Source: SAR324 cluster bacterium | Lineage (GTDB): Bacteria; SAR324; XYD2-FULL-50-16 | NCBI GenBank assembly: GCA_002401295.1 | Contig: NVSR01000018.1 | Span: 6,356 to 28,713, forward strand | Reading direction: 5' to 3' | DNA: 22,358 bases | Shown here: piece by piece, positions 8,035 to 15,091 of the stretch | Layout: each line of letters begins with the position of its first letter | Position numbering within the stretch: position 1 is the first letter of the stretch | Program-made: the position numbers and the translations under genes | The notes under the pieces: generated by a model | Told to the model about the DNA's origin: nothing | Databases searched by the model: none | What the model saw: the letters and a program-made list of their open reading frames with translations, nothing else

Positions 8035-8742
8035 CTGGAAAATTTGTAATGAAGCGATTGATTCCTAAAAAGAATAAAAAATATCAACTGTCTCCTGAAA
8101 GTTCTCTCAGGTTCTCTTCAGGAAAACAAGTGCTGTTTTGCCCCCCACCTCTTAAAAGCTAAGTGAATTAGCTTGTCTATCCCATCTATATTATCCAAAA
8201 TTCTGGCGCCGTTTATATTCTAGCAAGGTCGTAAGGGACTTGGAAAAAAATATCTACCACTTAAGACTGATGATTCTACAGGTAGGCCGGAGTAAGTGTA
8301 GCGTCTCCGACTTAGACTATAGTATCTCTGATCAAATAAAAGATCCCTAAAATTCCCTCTGAGAAATCTATAATAAAATAGCCCTCTCCCCAGTTTCAAA
8401 AACAGACCCCTAAAAGTTTAATTTTTAGAAACGAAATGATGTTTCCAATATTAGGGTTGAGAAGATCTAAGAGATGAATAGCTGTTAAGAACGTCACATC
8501 GTTACATTAAAACTAGTGGATAAAAACGTCGATTTTTATCTGATAGTTTAATTAAGAGTGTAAGACAGTACTTGTAATAATGGAATAACCTTGTTACATA
8601 GAAGTCGCCAGCAAAAAAAAATGGCATTACTTCCTTTCTCCTTTGGAGTCTGCTATGAGAGACGTTCATCAGAAAAATGGGAAGCATTTTACTGGAATAC
8701 TTCACTATATCAAGTTAAACACCTCGGCAAACGGTAAAAACA
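8035..8742. other. Long AT-rich non-coding region upstream of the oad operon
   Basis: About 700 bases without a credible gene; the longest open frame (8502-8705, minus) has no domain or ribosome site. I can see a 7-bp hairpin at 8093-8099/8117-8123, a short inverted repeat CGGAG/CTCCG at 8288-8292/8305-8309, a perfect -10-like TATAAT at 8369-8374 without a matching -35, and an AT-rich palindrome at 8519-8540. It could hold the oad promoter, a long leader, an unrecognised small RNA, or gene debris. Confidence 0.4.
8519..8540. repeat. AT-rich palindrome (8-bp arms)
   Basis: GATAAAAA at 8519-8526 and TTTTTATC at 8533-8540 are exact inverted repeats around a 6-nt centre (CGTCGA). The T-run in the right arm makes it terminator-like, but it could also be an operator for the downstream oad genes. 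Confidence 0.4.
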
Positions 8743-9021
8743 ATGATTGTTGAAGGATTGAAATTAATGGTTATCGGCATGGCAACGGTTTTGTTGTTCT
8801 TGTCCTTGATGATCGTCCTGATCAATTTATCGGCTCGTCTGACCAGCGGGATCACCGCAAGGGAGCTGGAAGGGATTGAGCAGGAGAAGCAAGCTAGAGC
8901 TCTTCGAGCCAAAAAGAAAAAGCAGCAGAAAAAAGCCGCGAAAACAGAGGGAGAAATCCCGATGGCTGTGTTTGCTGCCGCTATTGCAGCCTATGAGGCT
9001 GATGTCCTGAATGGAACCTGA
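8743..9021 (+). CDS. oadG: Sodium-pumping decarboxylase gamma subunit (OadG family)
   Basis: A 92-residue membrane protein, the small subunit that holds alpha and beta together in Na+-translocating decarboxylases. It has one N-terminal membrane helix (about residues 6-29, LKLMVIGMATVLLFLSLMIV and beyond), a very basic linker (KKKKQQKKAAK, 57-67) and the conserved C-terminal VFAAAIAAYEAD that contacts the alpha subunit in related systems. It leads the cluster oadG-oadA-oadB, the classical order. The start at 8743 lies directly before the helix; no good Shine-Dalgarno is seen. Confidence 0.8.
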   Translation: MIVEGLKLMVIGMATVLLFLSLMIVLINLSARLTSGITARELEGIEQEKQARALRAKKKKQQKKAAKTEGEIPMAVFAAAIAAYEADVLNGT

Positions 9022-9058
9022 TTGGCAACAATCGGGAAAATGCAGGCGCGACAACATT

Positions 9059-9081
9059 TTTCCGGGATGAAGTTTCCGGGA
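9059..9081. promoter_or_regulatory. Direct repeat of TTTCCGGGA in the oadG-oadA spacer
   Basis: The 9-base unit TTTCCGGGA occurs at 9059-9067 and again at 9073-9081, separated by 5 bases. It lies in the 119-base gap between oadG and oadA. It could be a protein-binding direct repeat or part of an mRNA structure: AAAATG (9037-9042) can pair with CATTTT (9055-9060) just before it. Confidence 0.3.
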
Positions 9082-9124
9082 GTTAGATACAACTTTTCGA
9101 AATCACCGAATCCAAATATAAACT

Positions 9125-9134
9125 AGGAAAGGAG
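9125..9134 (+). promoter_or_regulatory. Strong Shine-Dalgarno deciding the GTG start of oadA
   Basis: The purine run AGGAAAGGAG ends 6 bases before GTG at 9141. It is the best ribosome binding site in the window and supports GTG as start over any later ATG, since the metal-binding DTSFRDG motif begins at residue 10 of that reading. Confidence 0.8.
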
Positions 9135-9140
9135 AACACA

Positions 9141-10931
9141 GTGGGCGATAAAGTCATCAAATTTATGGATACCTCGTTTCGAGATGGATTTCAGTCTGTT
9201 TTTGGCGCCCGTGTCAAAACCGATGATTTTCTACCAGCCGTAGAGGCCAGTCTGGACGCAGGAATTACACATCTGGAAGCTGGAGGAGGAGCTCGCTTTC
9301 AAAGTCTATTTTTCTATTGCAACGAGTCCGCTTTCGATATGATGGACCGCTTCCGTGAAAAAGTAGGGCCTAAAGCAAATTTGCAGACCCTGGCTCGTGG
9401 AATTAACGTAGTTGCCCTCAGTCAGCAACCTAGGGACATCATTGACCTCCATGCAAAGATGTTCAAGAAACACGGCATGACTACGATCCGTAATTTTGAT
9501 GCGCTCAATGATATGCGCAACTTGGAATACTCCGGTGAGAGAATTACTCATCACGGTTTGAAACATCAGATCGTGATTGCGATCATGGACCTTCCTCCAG
9601 GATGCACGGGTGCTCATACTCCTGAATTCTATATGGACCGTCTGCGACAGATTTTGGATCGAGGTATTCCTTTTGATTCTATCTGCTTCAAGGACGCTTC
9701 CGGTACGGCCAATCCCAATAAAGTCTATGAAACCTTCAAAGCAGCTCGGAAACTATTGGGTGATGAACCGACACTATGGTTTCACACTCATGATACGGCG
9801 GGTGTGGCGGTTACTCAGAATATGGCGGCCATCAATGGTGGTGCTACGGGTATTGATCTAGCCAAAAGCCCCTGTAGCGGTGGAACGTCTCAGGTAGATA
9901 TCCTCTCTATGTGGCATGCCTTGAAGGGAACCGGTTATACTTTAGATGTTGATTATGAAAAGATTTTGACTGCGTCTGAAGTTTTTGAAGATGCCATGAA
10001 AGACTATTTCATTCCACCGGAAGCCAAGATGGTATCGCCAACAATTCCACTATCTCCTATGCCTGGTGGAGCTTTGACGGCTAATACAATGATGATGCGG
10101 GATACTGGTACTTTGCACTTGTATCCTCAGGTGATTAAAGCGATGTCTGAAGTAGTGCGGCTGGGTGGATTCGGAACTTCCGTGACACCGGTTTCTCAAT
10201 TCTACTTCCAACAAGCTTATCTGAATGTAACGCAAGGCAAGTGGAAGAAGATCAATCCTAGTTACGGTAACATGGTACTGGGTTATTTCGGTCGAACTCC
10301 TGTGACTCCTGATGCGGAAGTGATGAGAATCGCTTCGGAACAATTGGAAAAGCCAGTCTTTACTAAGGATCCTCTGGACATTCTGGAGCCGGGAATTCCT
10401 AAGGCAAAGAAAATCCTGGAAGATAACAATCTGCCAGTCAGCGAAGAAAATATTTTCATCATCGCTAGTTGTGAGCAAAAAGGGTTGGATTTTCTACAAG
10501 GTAATGGAAAAGAGATGATCCGCAAGATTGAAAAGGAAACTGAAAAGAAGGCAGCCAAACCAGCGGTAGCATCGGCACAGCCAGCTTCTGGCCCCAGGGC
10601 TTACACCATCACTGTGGATAACAAGGCCTATAATGTCACAGTAGCTGACGGAACCGGAGCCATTGCCACCACCCCAGCACCAGTGTTACAAGCAGCGCCT
10701 GTCGCCGCTCCTGCAGCAGGAACTGAAGTCACGGCTCCTACGCCGGGAAACATCGTAAAAATTGATGTGGATGAAGGCGAAGCTGTGGAAGAAGGACAAA
10801 CACTGCTCGTTATGGAAGCTATGAAAATGGAATCTGATGTGAAAGCTCCAGAAACGGGAACCATTCTTTCTATTGTGGTGAATCCCGGGGATACAGTTCA
10901 AGCTTCTGATGTCTTATTGACAATTGGATAA
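9141..10931 (+). CDS. oadA: Biotin-dependent decarboxylase alpha subunit / pyruvate carboxylase subunit B-like (OadA family)
   Basis: A 596-residue cytoplasmic enzyme. A carboxyltransferase TIM barrel (1-~290) has metal ligand Asp10 in DTSFRDG, Lys184 in CFKDASG (the carbamylated lysine) and His215/His217 in FHTHDTAG. A conserved PYC_OADA domain (~290-465) follows, then an Ala/Pro-rich hinge (~470-530) and a biotinyl domain (~530-596) with Lys562 in EAMKMES. It moves CO2 from a 2-oxo acid, most likely oxaloacetate, to biotin; OadB then decarboxylates carboxybiotin and pumps Na+. The order oadG-oadA-oadB supports this over free pyruvate carboxylase. It differs from canonical OadA, which reads KDMAGLLTP and HSHCTSG at the active site, so substrate preference may differ. 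Confidence 0.85.
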   Translation: MGDKVIKFMDTSFRDGFQSVFGARVKTDDFLPAVEASLDAGITHLEAGGGARFQSLFFYCNESAFDMMDRFREKVGPKANLQTLARGINVVALSQQPRDIIDLHAKMFKKHGMTTIRNFDALNDMRNLEYSGERITHHGLKHQIVIAIMDLPPGCTGAHTPEFYMDRLRQILDRGIPFDSICFKDASGTANPNKVYETFKAARKLLGDEPTLWFHTHDTAGVAVTQNMAAINGGATGIDLAKSPCSGGTSQVDILSMWHALKGTGYTLDVDYEKILTASEVFEDAMKDYFIPPEAKMVSPTIPLSPMPGGALTANTMMMRDTGTLHLYPQVIKAMSEVVRLGGFGTSVTPVSQFYFQQAYLNVTQGKWKKINPSYGNMVLGYFGRTPVTPDAEVMRIASEQLEKPVFTKDPLDILEPGIPKAKKILEDNNLPVSEENIFIIASCEQKGLDFLQGNGKEMIRKIEKETEKKAAKPAVASAQPASGPRAYTITVDNKAYNVTVADGTGAIATTPAPVLQAAPVAAPAAGTEVTAPTPGNIVKIDVDEGEAVEEGQTLLVMEAMKMESDVKAPETGTILSIVVNPGDTVQASDVLLTIG

Positions 10932-11021
10932 TTCATTTTGAAAACTCAAGAGTCGAAGTTGAGGGCTCTTGAATTGAAAATAAGTCTTGTTTTATCTAAA
11001 TTATTAGACATAAAGGCATTT

Positions 11022-12527
11022 ATGAAACTTAAATTGGTTTTTCTACTATCCGTAGCTTTCCTGCTGGGAGCTTTTAGCTCTTTGCAGGCGGAGGAGAAAA
11101 TCTCGATTTTTGCTCCTGACGACGCCAAGGTGGTTCGAGTGGAAGCTCAAGCCGGTTCCTGGTTGTACAGTGGTGATAAAATCGTAACCTTGAAGAGCTC
11201 CGATGGTAATAAGTTTGCTCTTCGTGCCGGTCAGGCAGGCAAGCTGCTGTCCTTGAAGGTCAAAGCTTTTGATCAGGTAAAAAAAGGAGATGTATTAGGA
11301 GTGCTCGTTACTTCTGTCATCATTGCGGACAAGCCCCTCACAGAGGAAGGCTCTACTTCTGGATCCTTTGGTGAGTTATTGACCCGCTTATACGGGACCA
11401 CAGGTATCTCAGCTCTGATTCACGGACAGTCCATGGATTGGACGGAAGGAGTGGGGCGATTGTTGATGATGGCGGTAGCATTGTTACTACTTTACTTGGG
11501 GATCGCTCGTAAGTTCGAACCTTTGCTTTTGGTACCCATTGGTTTTGGTTCCTTTCTGGCCAACATTCCCCTGGCAGGTATTTCCGATCCCGGTGGTATA
11601 CTCGCCTATATCTATGATGCAGGAATTACCACAGGTATCTTCCCACTGATTATTTTTATGGGTGTTGGAGCGATGACGGATTTTGGTCCCATGATTGCCA
11701 ACCCTAAAACTATGTTATTGGGTGGAGCTGCTCAAATCGGTATTTTTACTACGCTGATTGGAGCCATCGCCCTCAATGCTGTTCCTGGAATCGACTTCTC
11801 TCTACGAGATGCTGCTTCCATTGGAATCATTGGCGGAGCCGATGGTCCTACGGCGATCTTCCTTTCCAGCCAATTGTCTCCCCGCTTATTGGGATCCATT
11901 GCGGTAGCAGCATATTCTTATATGGCTTTGGTGCCGATCATTCAGCCTCCCATCATGAAGTGGCTGACTACGGAAGAGGAACGAAAAATTAAAATGGTGC
12001 AACTGCGCCATGTTGGTAAGACTGAAAAAATCATCTTACCTTTGCTCGTCTTAGGGCTTTGTACTTTTCTCTTACCCTCCGCAGCTCCCCTGATCGGGAT
12101 GTTCATGTTCGGAAACCTGATTAAGGAATCTGGTGTAGTGGAGCGTCTTTCCGACACTATTCAGAATTCTCTGATCAATATAGTTACCATCTTCCTGGGA
12201 CTGGGAGTTGGAAGTAAGCTTTCCGCAGACAAGTTTCTAAACTTCGAGACCTTTGGGATCCTGATATTGGGAATGATTGCCTTCTGTATCGGTACTGCTT
12301 GCGGAGTGTTGATGGCGAAGTTTATGAACAAGGTATCTTCTACACCCATTAACCCACTGATTGGAGCCGCTGGTGTCTCTGCCGTCCCTATGGCAGCCAG
12401 GGTTGTGAATAAAGTGGGATTGGATTCTGACCCACAAAACTTCCTGCTGATGCACGCCATGGGCGCAAATGTATCAGGAGTGATTGGCTCCGCCGTTGCT
12501 GCAGGGGTTCTCCTGGCCCTTCTGTAA
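11022..12527 (+). CDS. oadB: Sodium-pumping decarboxylase beta subunit with exported biotinyl-like N-terminal domain (OadB)
   Basis: A 501-residue inner-membrane protein that decarboxylates carboxybiotin and exports Na+. The C-terminal ~370 residues are clear OadB: GAMTDFGPMIANPK (216-229), SIGIIGGADGPTAIF (266-280) with the key Asp274, AAYSYMA with Tyr298, SAVPMAARV, and MGANVSGVIGSAVAAG near the end. Ahead of this lie a signal peptide (1-23, cut site after SLQA) and a ~70-residue barrel-sandwich domain (27-96). That domain aligns with the biotinyl domain of the adjacent OadA but has Asp61 where biotin-lysine should be. Standard OadB proteins lack these ~130 residues. I chose ATG 11022 over TTG 10938 because AAAGG (11012-11016) precedes it and it starts the signal peptide exactly. 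Confidence 0.88.
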   Translation: MKLKLVFLLSVAFLLGAFSSLQAEEKISIFAPDDAKVVRVEAQAGSWLYSGDKIVTLKSSDGNKFALRAGQAGKLLSLKVKAFDQVKKGDVLGVLVTSVIIADKPLTEEGSTSGSFGELLTRLYGTTGISALIHGQSMDWTEGVGRLLMMAVALLLLYLGIARKFEPLLLVPIGFGSFLANIPLAGISDPGGILAYIYDAGITTGIFPLIIFMGVGAMTDFGPMIANPKTMLLGGAAQIGIFTTLIGAIALNAVPGIDFSLRDAASIGIIGGADGPTAIFLSSQLSPRLLGSIAVAAYSYMALVPIIQPPIMKWLTTEEERKIKMVQLRHVGKTEKIILPLLVLGLCTFLLPSAAPLIGMFMFGNLIKESGVVERLSDTIQNSLINIVTIFLGLGVGSKLSADKFLNFETFGILILGMIAFCIGTACGVLMAKFMNKVSSTPINPLIGAAGVSAVPMAARVVNKVGLDSDPQNFLLMHAMGANVSGVIGSAVAAGVLLALL

Positions 12528-12543
12528 CAGGTTTTGTAGAAAT

Positions 12544-12576
12544 GCCAATAGCCCCACGCTCCTACGTGGGGTTGGC
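12544..12576 (+). terminator. Hairpin after oadB
   Basis: CCCCACG (12552-12558) pairs with CGTGGGG (12565-12571) over a 6-nt loop, extended after a 3-nt bulge by GCCAA/TTGGC (12544-12548/12572-12576). It begins 17 bases after the oadB stop. No T-tract follows, so it may act as a pause or mRNA-stability element, or be a T-less terminator. Confidence 0.6.
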
Positions 12577-12679
12577 TATCCAAAAGCCGTTATCTAGGGC
12601 GGCACTACCATATTTCGATCTCCCCACTATCAACTAAGAAAATCAAAAATTAGAATTGCTGGACTGATGAAGGAGAAAC

Positions 12680-12706
12680 TTGACAAGAGATTCTGGCTCA
12701 TAAACA
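12680..12706 (+). promoter_or_regulatory. Possible sigma-70 promoter upstream of the repeat-protein gene
   Basis: A perfect TTGACA -35 element at 12680-12685 is followed, after a short 15-base spacer, by TAAACA (12701-12706), a weak -10. It is about 65 bases ahead of the start codon at 12770 and after the oadB hairpin, which is where a promoter for the downstream run would be expected. Spacing and -10 are poor. Confidence 0.3.
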
Positions 12707-12769
12707 CTAGGCCAATCGAACGAAATGCTTTAAATTCGTATCCTCCACGGAAATTCCATTAGGCCCATT

Positions 12770-14182
12770 ATGACAAAACCGGGAACCAACCTCCTTTCCA
12801 AGTTACTGATTGATCCTATTCATAGCTTTTTCCGGGTTTTGCGGATTTTTTCCCAGTTCCTGAAGGCAGCCAAAGAAATATCTTTCAGTAAAAAAGAAGA
12901 GGAACAACTCCTTTCAGAGATCAGACTGAAGGCTCACGAACTGCTCATAGCCAGCATCAAAGAATATAACGTGCCTGACATCCACAGGAAAATTGAGTTA
13001 CAAATTCGTAAAGATCTCAACAAATCCCTGCTATCCCTCTCTCAGAAACCTGAAAACCCGGATATTCAAGAGAAATTACAAAACCTCTTGGAAGGATATC
13101 TCCAAGGTCTGGATCAGACTGCTATTTACGGGGAGAGTCGGAATGTCATCCAATCCCATATCAATCATGAACTAAGAGACTTCTCCTGCAACCCTTCCAA
13201 TCTGGATACCAAAAAGAAAATGGAGGAGGTCAGTAAGGAATACATCCAGGGACTATCTCAAGAGATTATTCAGAAAGAAAGTGAAGGAGCCATTCAGGAT
13301 TACCTCAATAAACAAGGTGTGAGTTGGACCTGCCGCAACGAAAATCAGCAAGTAGCAGAAAAAAGCAAAAAACTGTTCAGTGATTATGTACATGCTTTGG
13401 ATGTGAATGTGATCCAGGATGAATCGAAGACGTCTATTGAGGATGTGGTCAACCAGTCTCTGTTAAAGACGTCCTGTCATCAACAAAACCAGCATGTCCA
13501 AGACAAGGCGAAGGAATTATCTCATGGCCTGATTATGAGTTATGATCAGCAGGCTATCCAGCAAAAAACAGATCAGGAAGTTCGCGACTATGTGAATGCC
13601 GAAGTCTTGAAGGATGCCTGCAGCGAATCCAATCAAATCACTCAGAATAAGGTTCAAGAGTTATTGCTGGAGTTGATCAGCAAATTAGATATCAATGCCC
13701 TCCGTCAAGAAACGGAATATGCGATTCGAGATAATCTCAATCAGCGAGCCGTCAGCCATGCCGAGATCCCGGAAAATCGGGAAATGTCCAATAAGGCAAC
13801 GGAATTACTGCACCTCTATCTCAATCAGTGTGATAATGCGGATGTGGTGGCGGATAATTCCAGGAGCGCCATTAAAAAAACTTTGAATCGGCAGATTATT
13901 GAACTGGTGGAAACATCAGAAAAAGTCAGGCAAGAAGCTAATCGAATTTTCCGGGAAATCCTCAATCATTGCAATGCTAATAATATTGACCCGCTCATTC
14001 GCATGCAAGCTGAAGCCGCTCTTTACAAAGTGATCGTCAAAGAGTTGGGAATCTACGGGAATCAAGAGTTGGTACGTGAAGCTATTGATTTTATTCATGG
14101 AGTTTCGCGCCGTTTGCCCAGGGATTCGGCTACGAATGATCTCATTCTGAGACCCCATCAAAAACAAGGACAAAGCGCTTGA
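12770..14182 (+). CDS. Uncharacterised protein built of eight 48-residue repeats
   Basis: I do not recognise this 470-residue protein. After a hydrophobic/amphipathic N-terminal segment (residues 8-35, LLSKLLIDPIHSFFRVLRIF and beyond) come eight tandem helical-looking repeats: 51-98, 99-146, 147-194, 195-242, 243-290, 291-338, 339-385 and 386-433. A part-repeat and a polar tail (434-470) follow. Within the unit, Lys at position 4 (seven of eight), Asn at 34 (repeats 1-7, shifted by one in 7), Asn at 46 (repeats 1-6) and Cys at 42 (repeats 2-5) are conserved. There is no signal peptide with a cleavage site and no catalytic motif. The regular helical repeats suggest a scaffold or binding solenoid, which is inference. 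It heads a same-strand run; the radical SAM gene starts 39 bases downstream. Confidence 0.85.
   Translation: MTKPGTNLLSKLLIDPIHSFFRVLRIFSQFLKAAKEISFSKKEEEQLLSEIRLKAHELLIASIKEYNVPDIHRKIELQIRKDLNKSLLSLSQKPENPDIQEKLQNLLEGYLQGLDQTAIYGESRNVIQSHINHELRDFSCNPSNLDTKKKMEEVSKEYIQGLSQEIIQKESEGAIQDYLNKQGVSWTCRNENQQVAEKSKKLFSDYVHALDVNVIQDESKTSIEDVVNQSLLKTSCHQQNQHVQDKAKELSHGLIMSYDQQAIQQKTDQEVRDYVNAEVLKDACSESNQITQNKVQELLLELISKLDINALRQETEYAIRDNLNQRAVSHAEIPENREMSNKATELLHLYLNQCDNADVVADNSRSAIKKTLNRQIIELVETSEKVRQEANRIFREILNHCNANNIDPLIRMQAEAALYKVIVKELGIYGNQELVREAIDFIHGVSRRLPRDSATNDLILRPHQKQGQSA
12920..14068 (+). repeat. Eight coding tandem repeats, 144-bp period
   Basis: The repeats are in-frame units of 48 codons (one unit of 47) with strong register at protein level and heavy divergence at DNA level, so they are ancient, not a recent expansion. 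Consensus features per unit: K4, hydrophobic 8 and 12, acidic/polar 17, Glu-Ser or similar near 24-25, Ile/Val 29, Asn34, Cys42, Asn46. The unit most different from the others is number 8. Confidence 0.85.
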
Positions 14183-14221
14183 TCAACCGAAATATCAGCA
14201 CTCATGAATTTATAATCACTT

Positions 14222-15091
14222 ATGGCTATTGCAGACTCTCTAGAAAAAGTAATCAATTTAAGCTTCTCTTCTCATGAAAGATTGAGCCAGTACCAGCGAC
14301 TGACTTACCCTGTGATTTCTCGTCGCTCGGGTGGACTCTCGTTAGGTGTGAATCTTAATCCAGATAAGGCTTGTAACTTCAATTGTGTATACTGCCAGGT
14401 GGATCGCAAGAAGGAGATTGAAGCCCCTTTGATGATCGTGGAGAAACTGCAGGCAGAACTGGAAGAATGGTTGCAACAAATCCAGGACAATAACAATAGT
14501 TACCGGGGACACCAGCTCAAGGATATTTCTATCGCTGGTGATGGAGAGCCCACAACGGTGAAAGAGCTGCCGGAGATCTTGGAAAGCATGATTCGGCTAA
14601 AGCAGCAGTACCACCTGGATACTTGCAAGTTAGTTTTGTTTTCTAATGGAACTCAAATCGATCGAGAAGATTTGCGAGCCATCTGGCCGCAGTTTTTTAA
14701 GCATAATGGCGAGGTTTGGTTCAAACTGGACTACTGGGATGAGGCCAGCTTAAAACGAATCAACCGCACCAAAAGTTCCTTTGACCAATTACTGAAAAAT
14801 CTCATCCAACTGGGGAGAGAATATCCTCTAGTCTTGCAAAGCTGTTTTTTCTCCTGGAAGGGACAAGCTTTTTCTCCTGAGCAGTACCAGCCCTATCTGG
14901 ATTTGATCCAAAGGCTGACTCAAGAGGGAGTTCAAATCAAGTTAATTCAGGCCTATACCTTAGCGCGGGTGCCTGCGGAAAGTCACGCTACGCCTTGGAG
15001 CAATGAGGATATGGATCATCTACAGCGGATGCTGGAAGAGCGGCTGTCTGTACCTATCGAAATCTATTACGAAAGTGGGACGAAAGAATAA
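14222..15091 (+). CDS. Radical SAM protein
   Basis: A 289-residue radical S-adenosylmethionine enzyme. The 4Fe-4S cluster motif CxxxCxxC is Cys51, Cys55, Cys58 in ACNFNCVYCQV. ISIAGDGEPTT and LFSNGTQID are the SAM-contacting GGE-like and following strands of the TIM barrel. The C-terminal part lacks extra CxxC clusters, so it does not look like a SPASM-type enzyme. It resembles small stand-alone radical SAM proteins, sometimes annotated as wybutosine-like, for which bacterial substrates are unknown. Its stop overlaps the pyrD start (TAATG), so it is translationally coupled to pyrD. No Shine-Dalgarno precedes the ATG at 14222. Confidence 0.85.
   Translation: MAIADSLEKVINLSFSSHERLSQYQRLTYPVISRRSGGLSLGVNLNPDKACNFNCVYCQVDRKKEIEAPLMIVEKLQAELEEWLQQIQDNNNSYRGHQLKDISIAGDGEPTTVKELPEILESMIRLKQQYHLDTCKLVLFSNGTQIDREDLRAIWPQFFKHNGEVWFKLDYWDEASLKRINRTKSSFDQLLKNLIQLGREYPLVLQSCFFSWKGQAFSPEQYQPYLDLIQRLTQEGVQIKLIQAYTLARVPAESHATPWSNEDMDHLQRMLEERLSVPIEIYYESGTKE

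Noticed and set aside
8288..8309. Inverted repeat CGGAG/CTCCG considered as a riboswitch or tRNA-like fold
   Set aside because: Only 5 bp, no conserved riboswitch core or T-loop; not enough for a feature.
8502..8705. A 67-codon minus-strand open frame before oadG
   Set aside because: Low-complexity translation without recognisable motifs or a start signal; treated as chance in an AT-rich spacer.
10050..10558. Antisense frames of up to 142 codons within oadA
   Set aside because: Shadows of the coding strand; the oadA frame is proven by domains and the biotin motif.
10938..11021. TTG start adding 28 residues to OadB
   Set aside because: It would bury the signal peptide; ATG 11022 has its own ribosome site and starts the signal peptide cleanly.
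12920..14068. The 144-bp periodicity considered as a CRISPR-like or satellite repeat
   Set aside because: It is a continuous open frame with protein-level conservation and DNA-level divergence, so it is a repeat protein.
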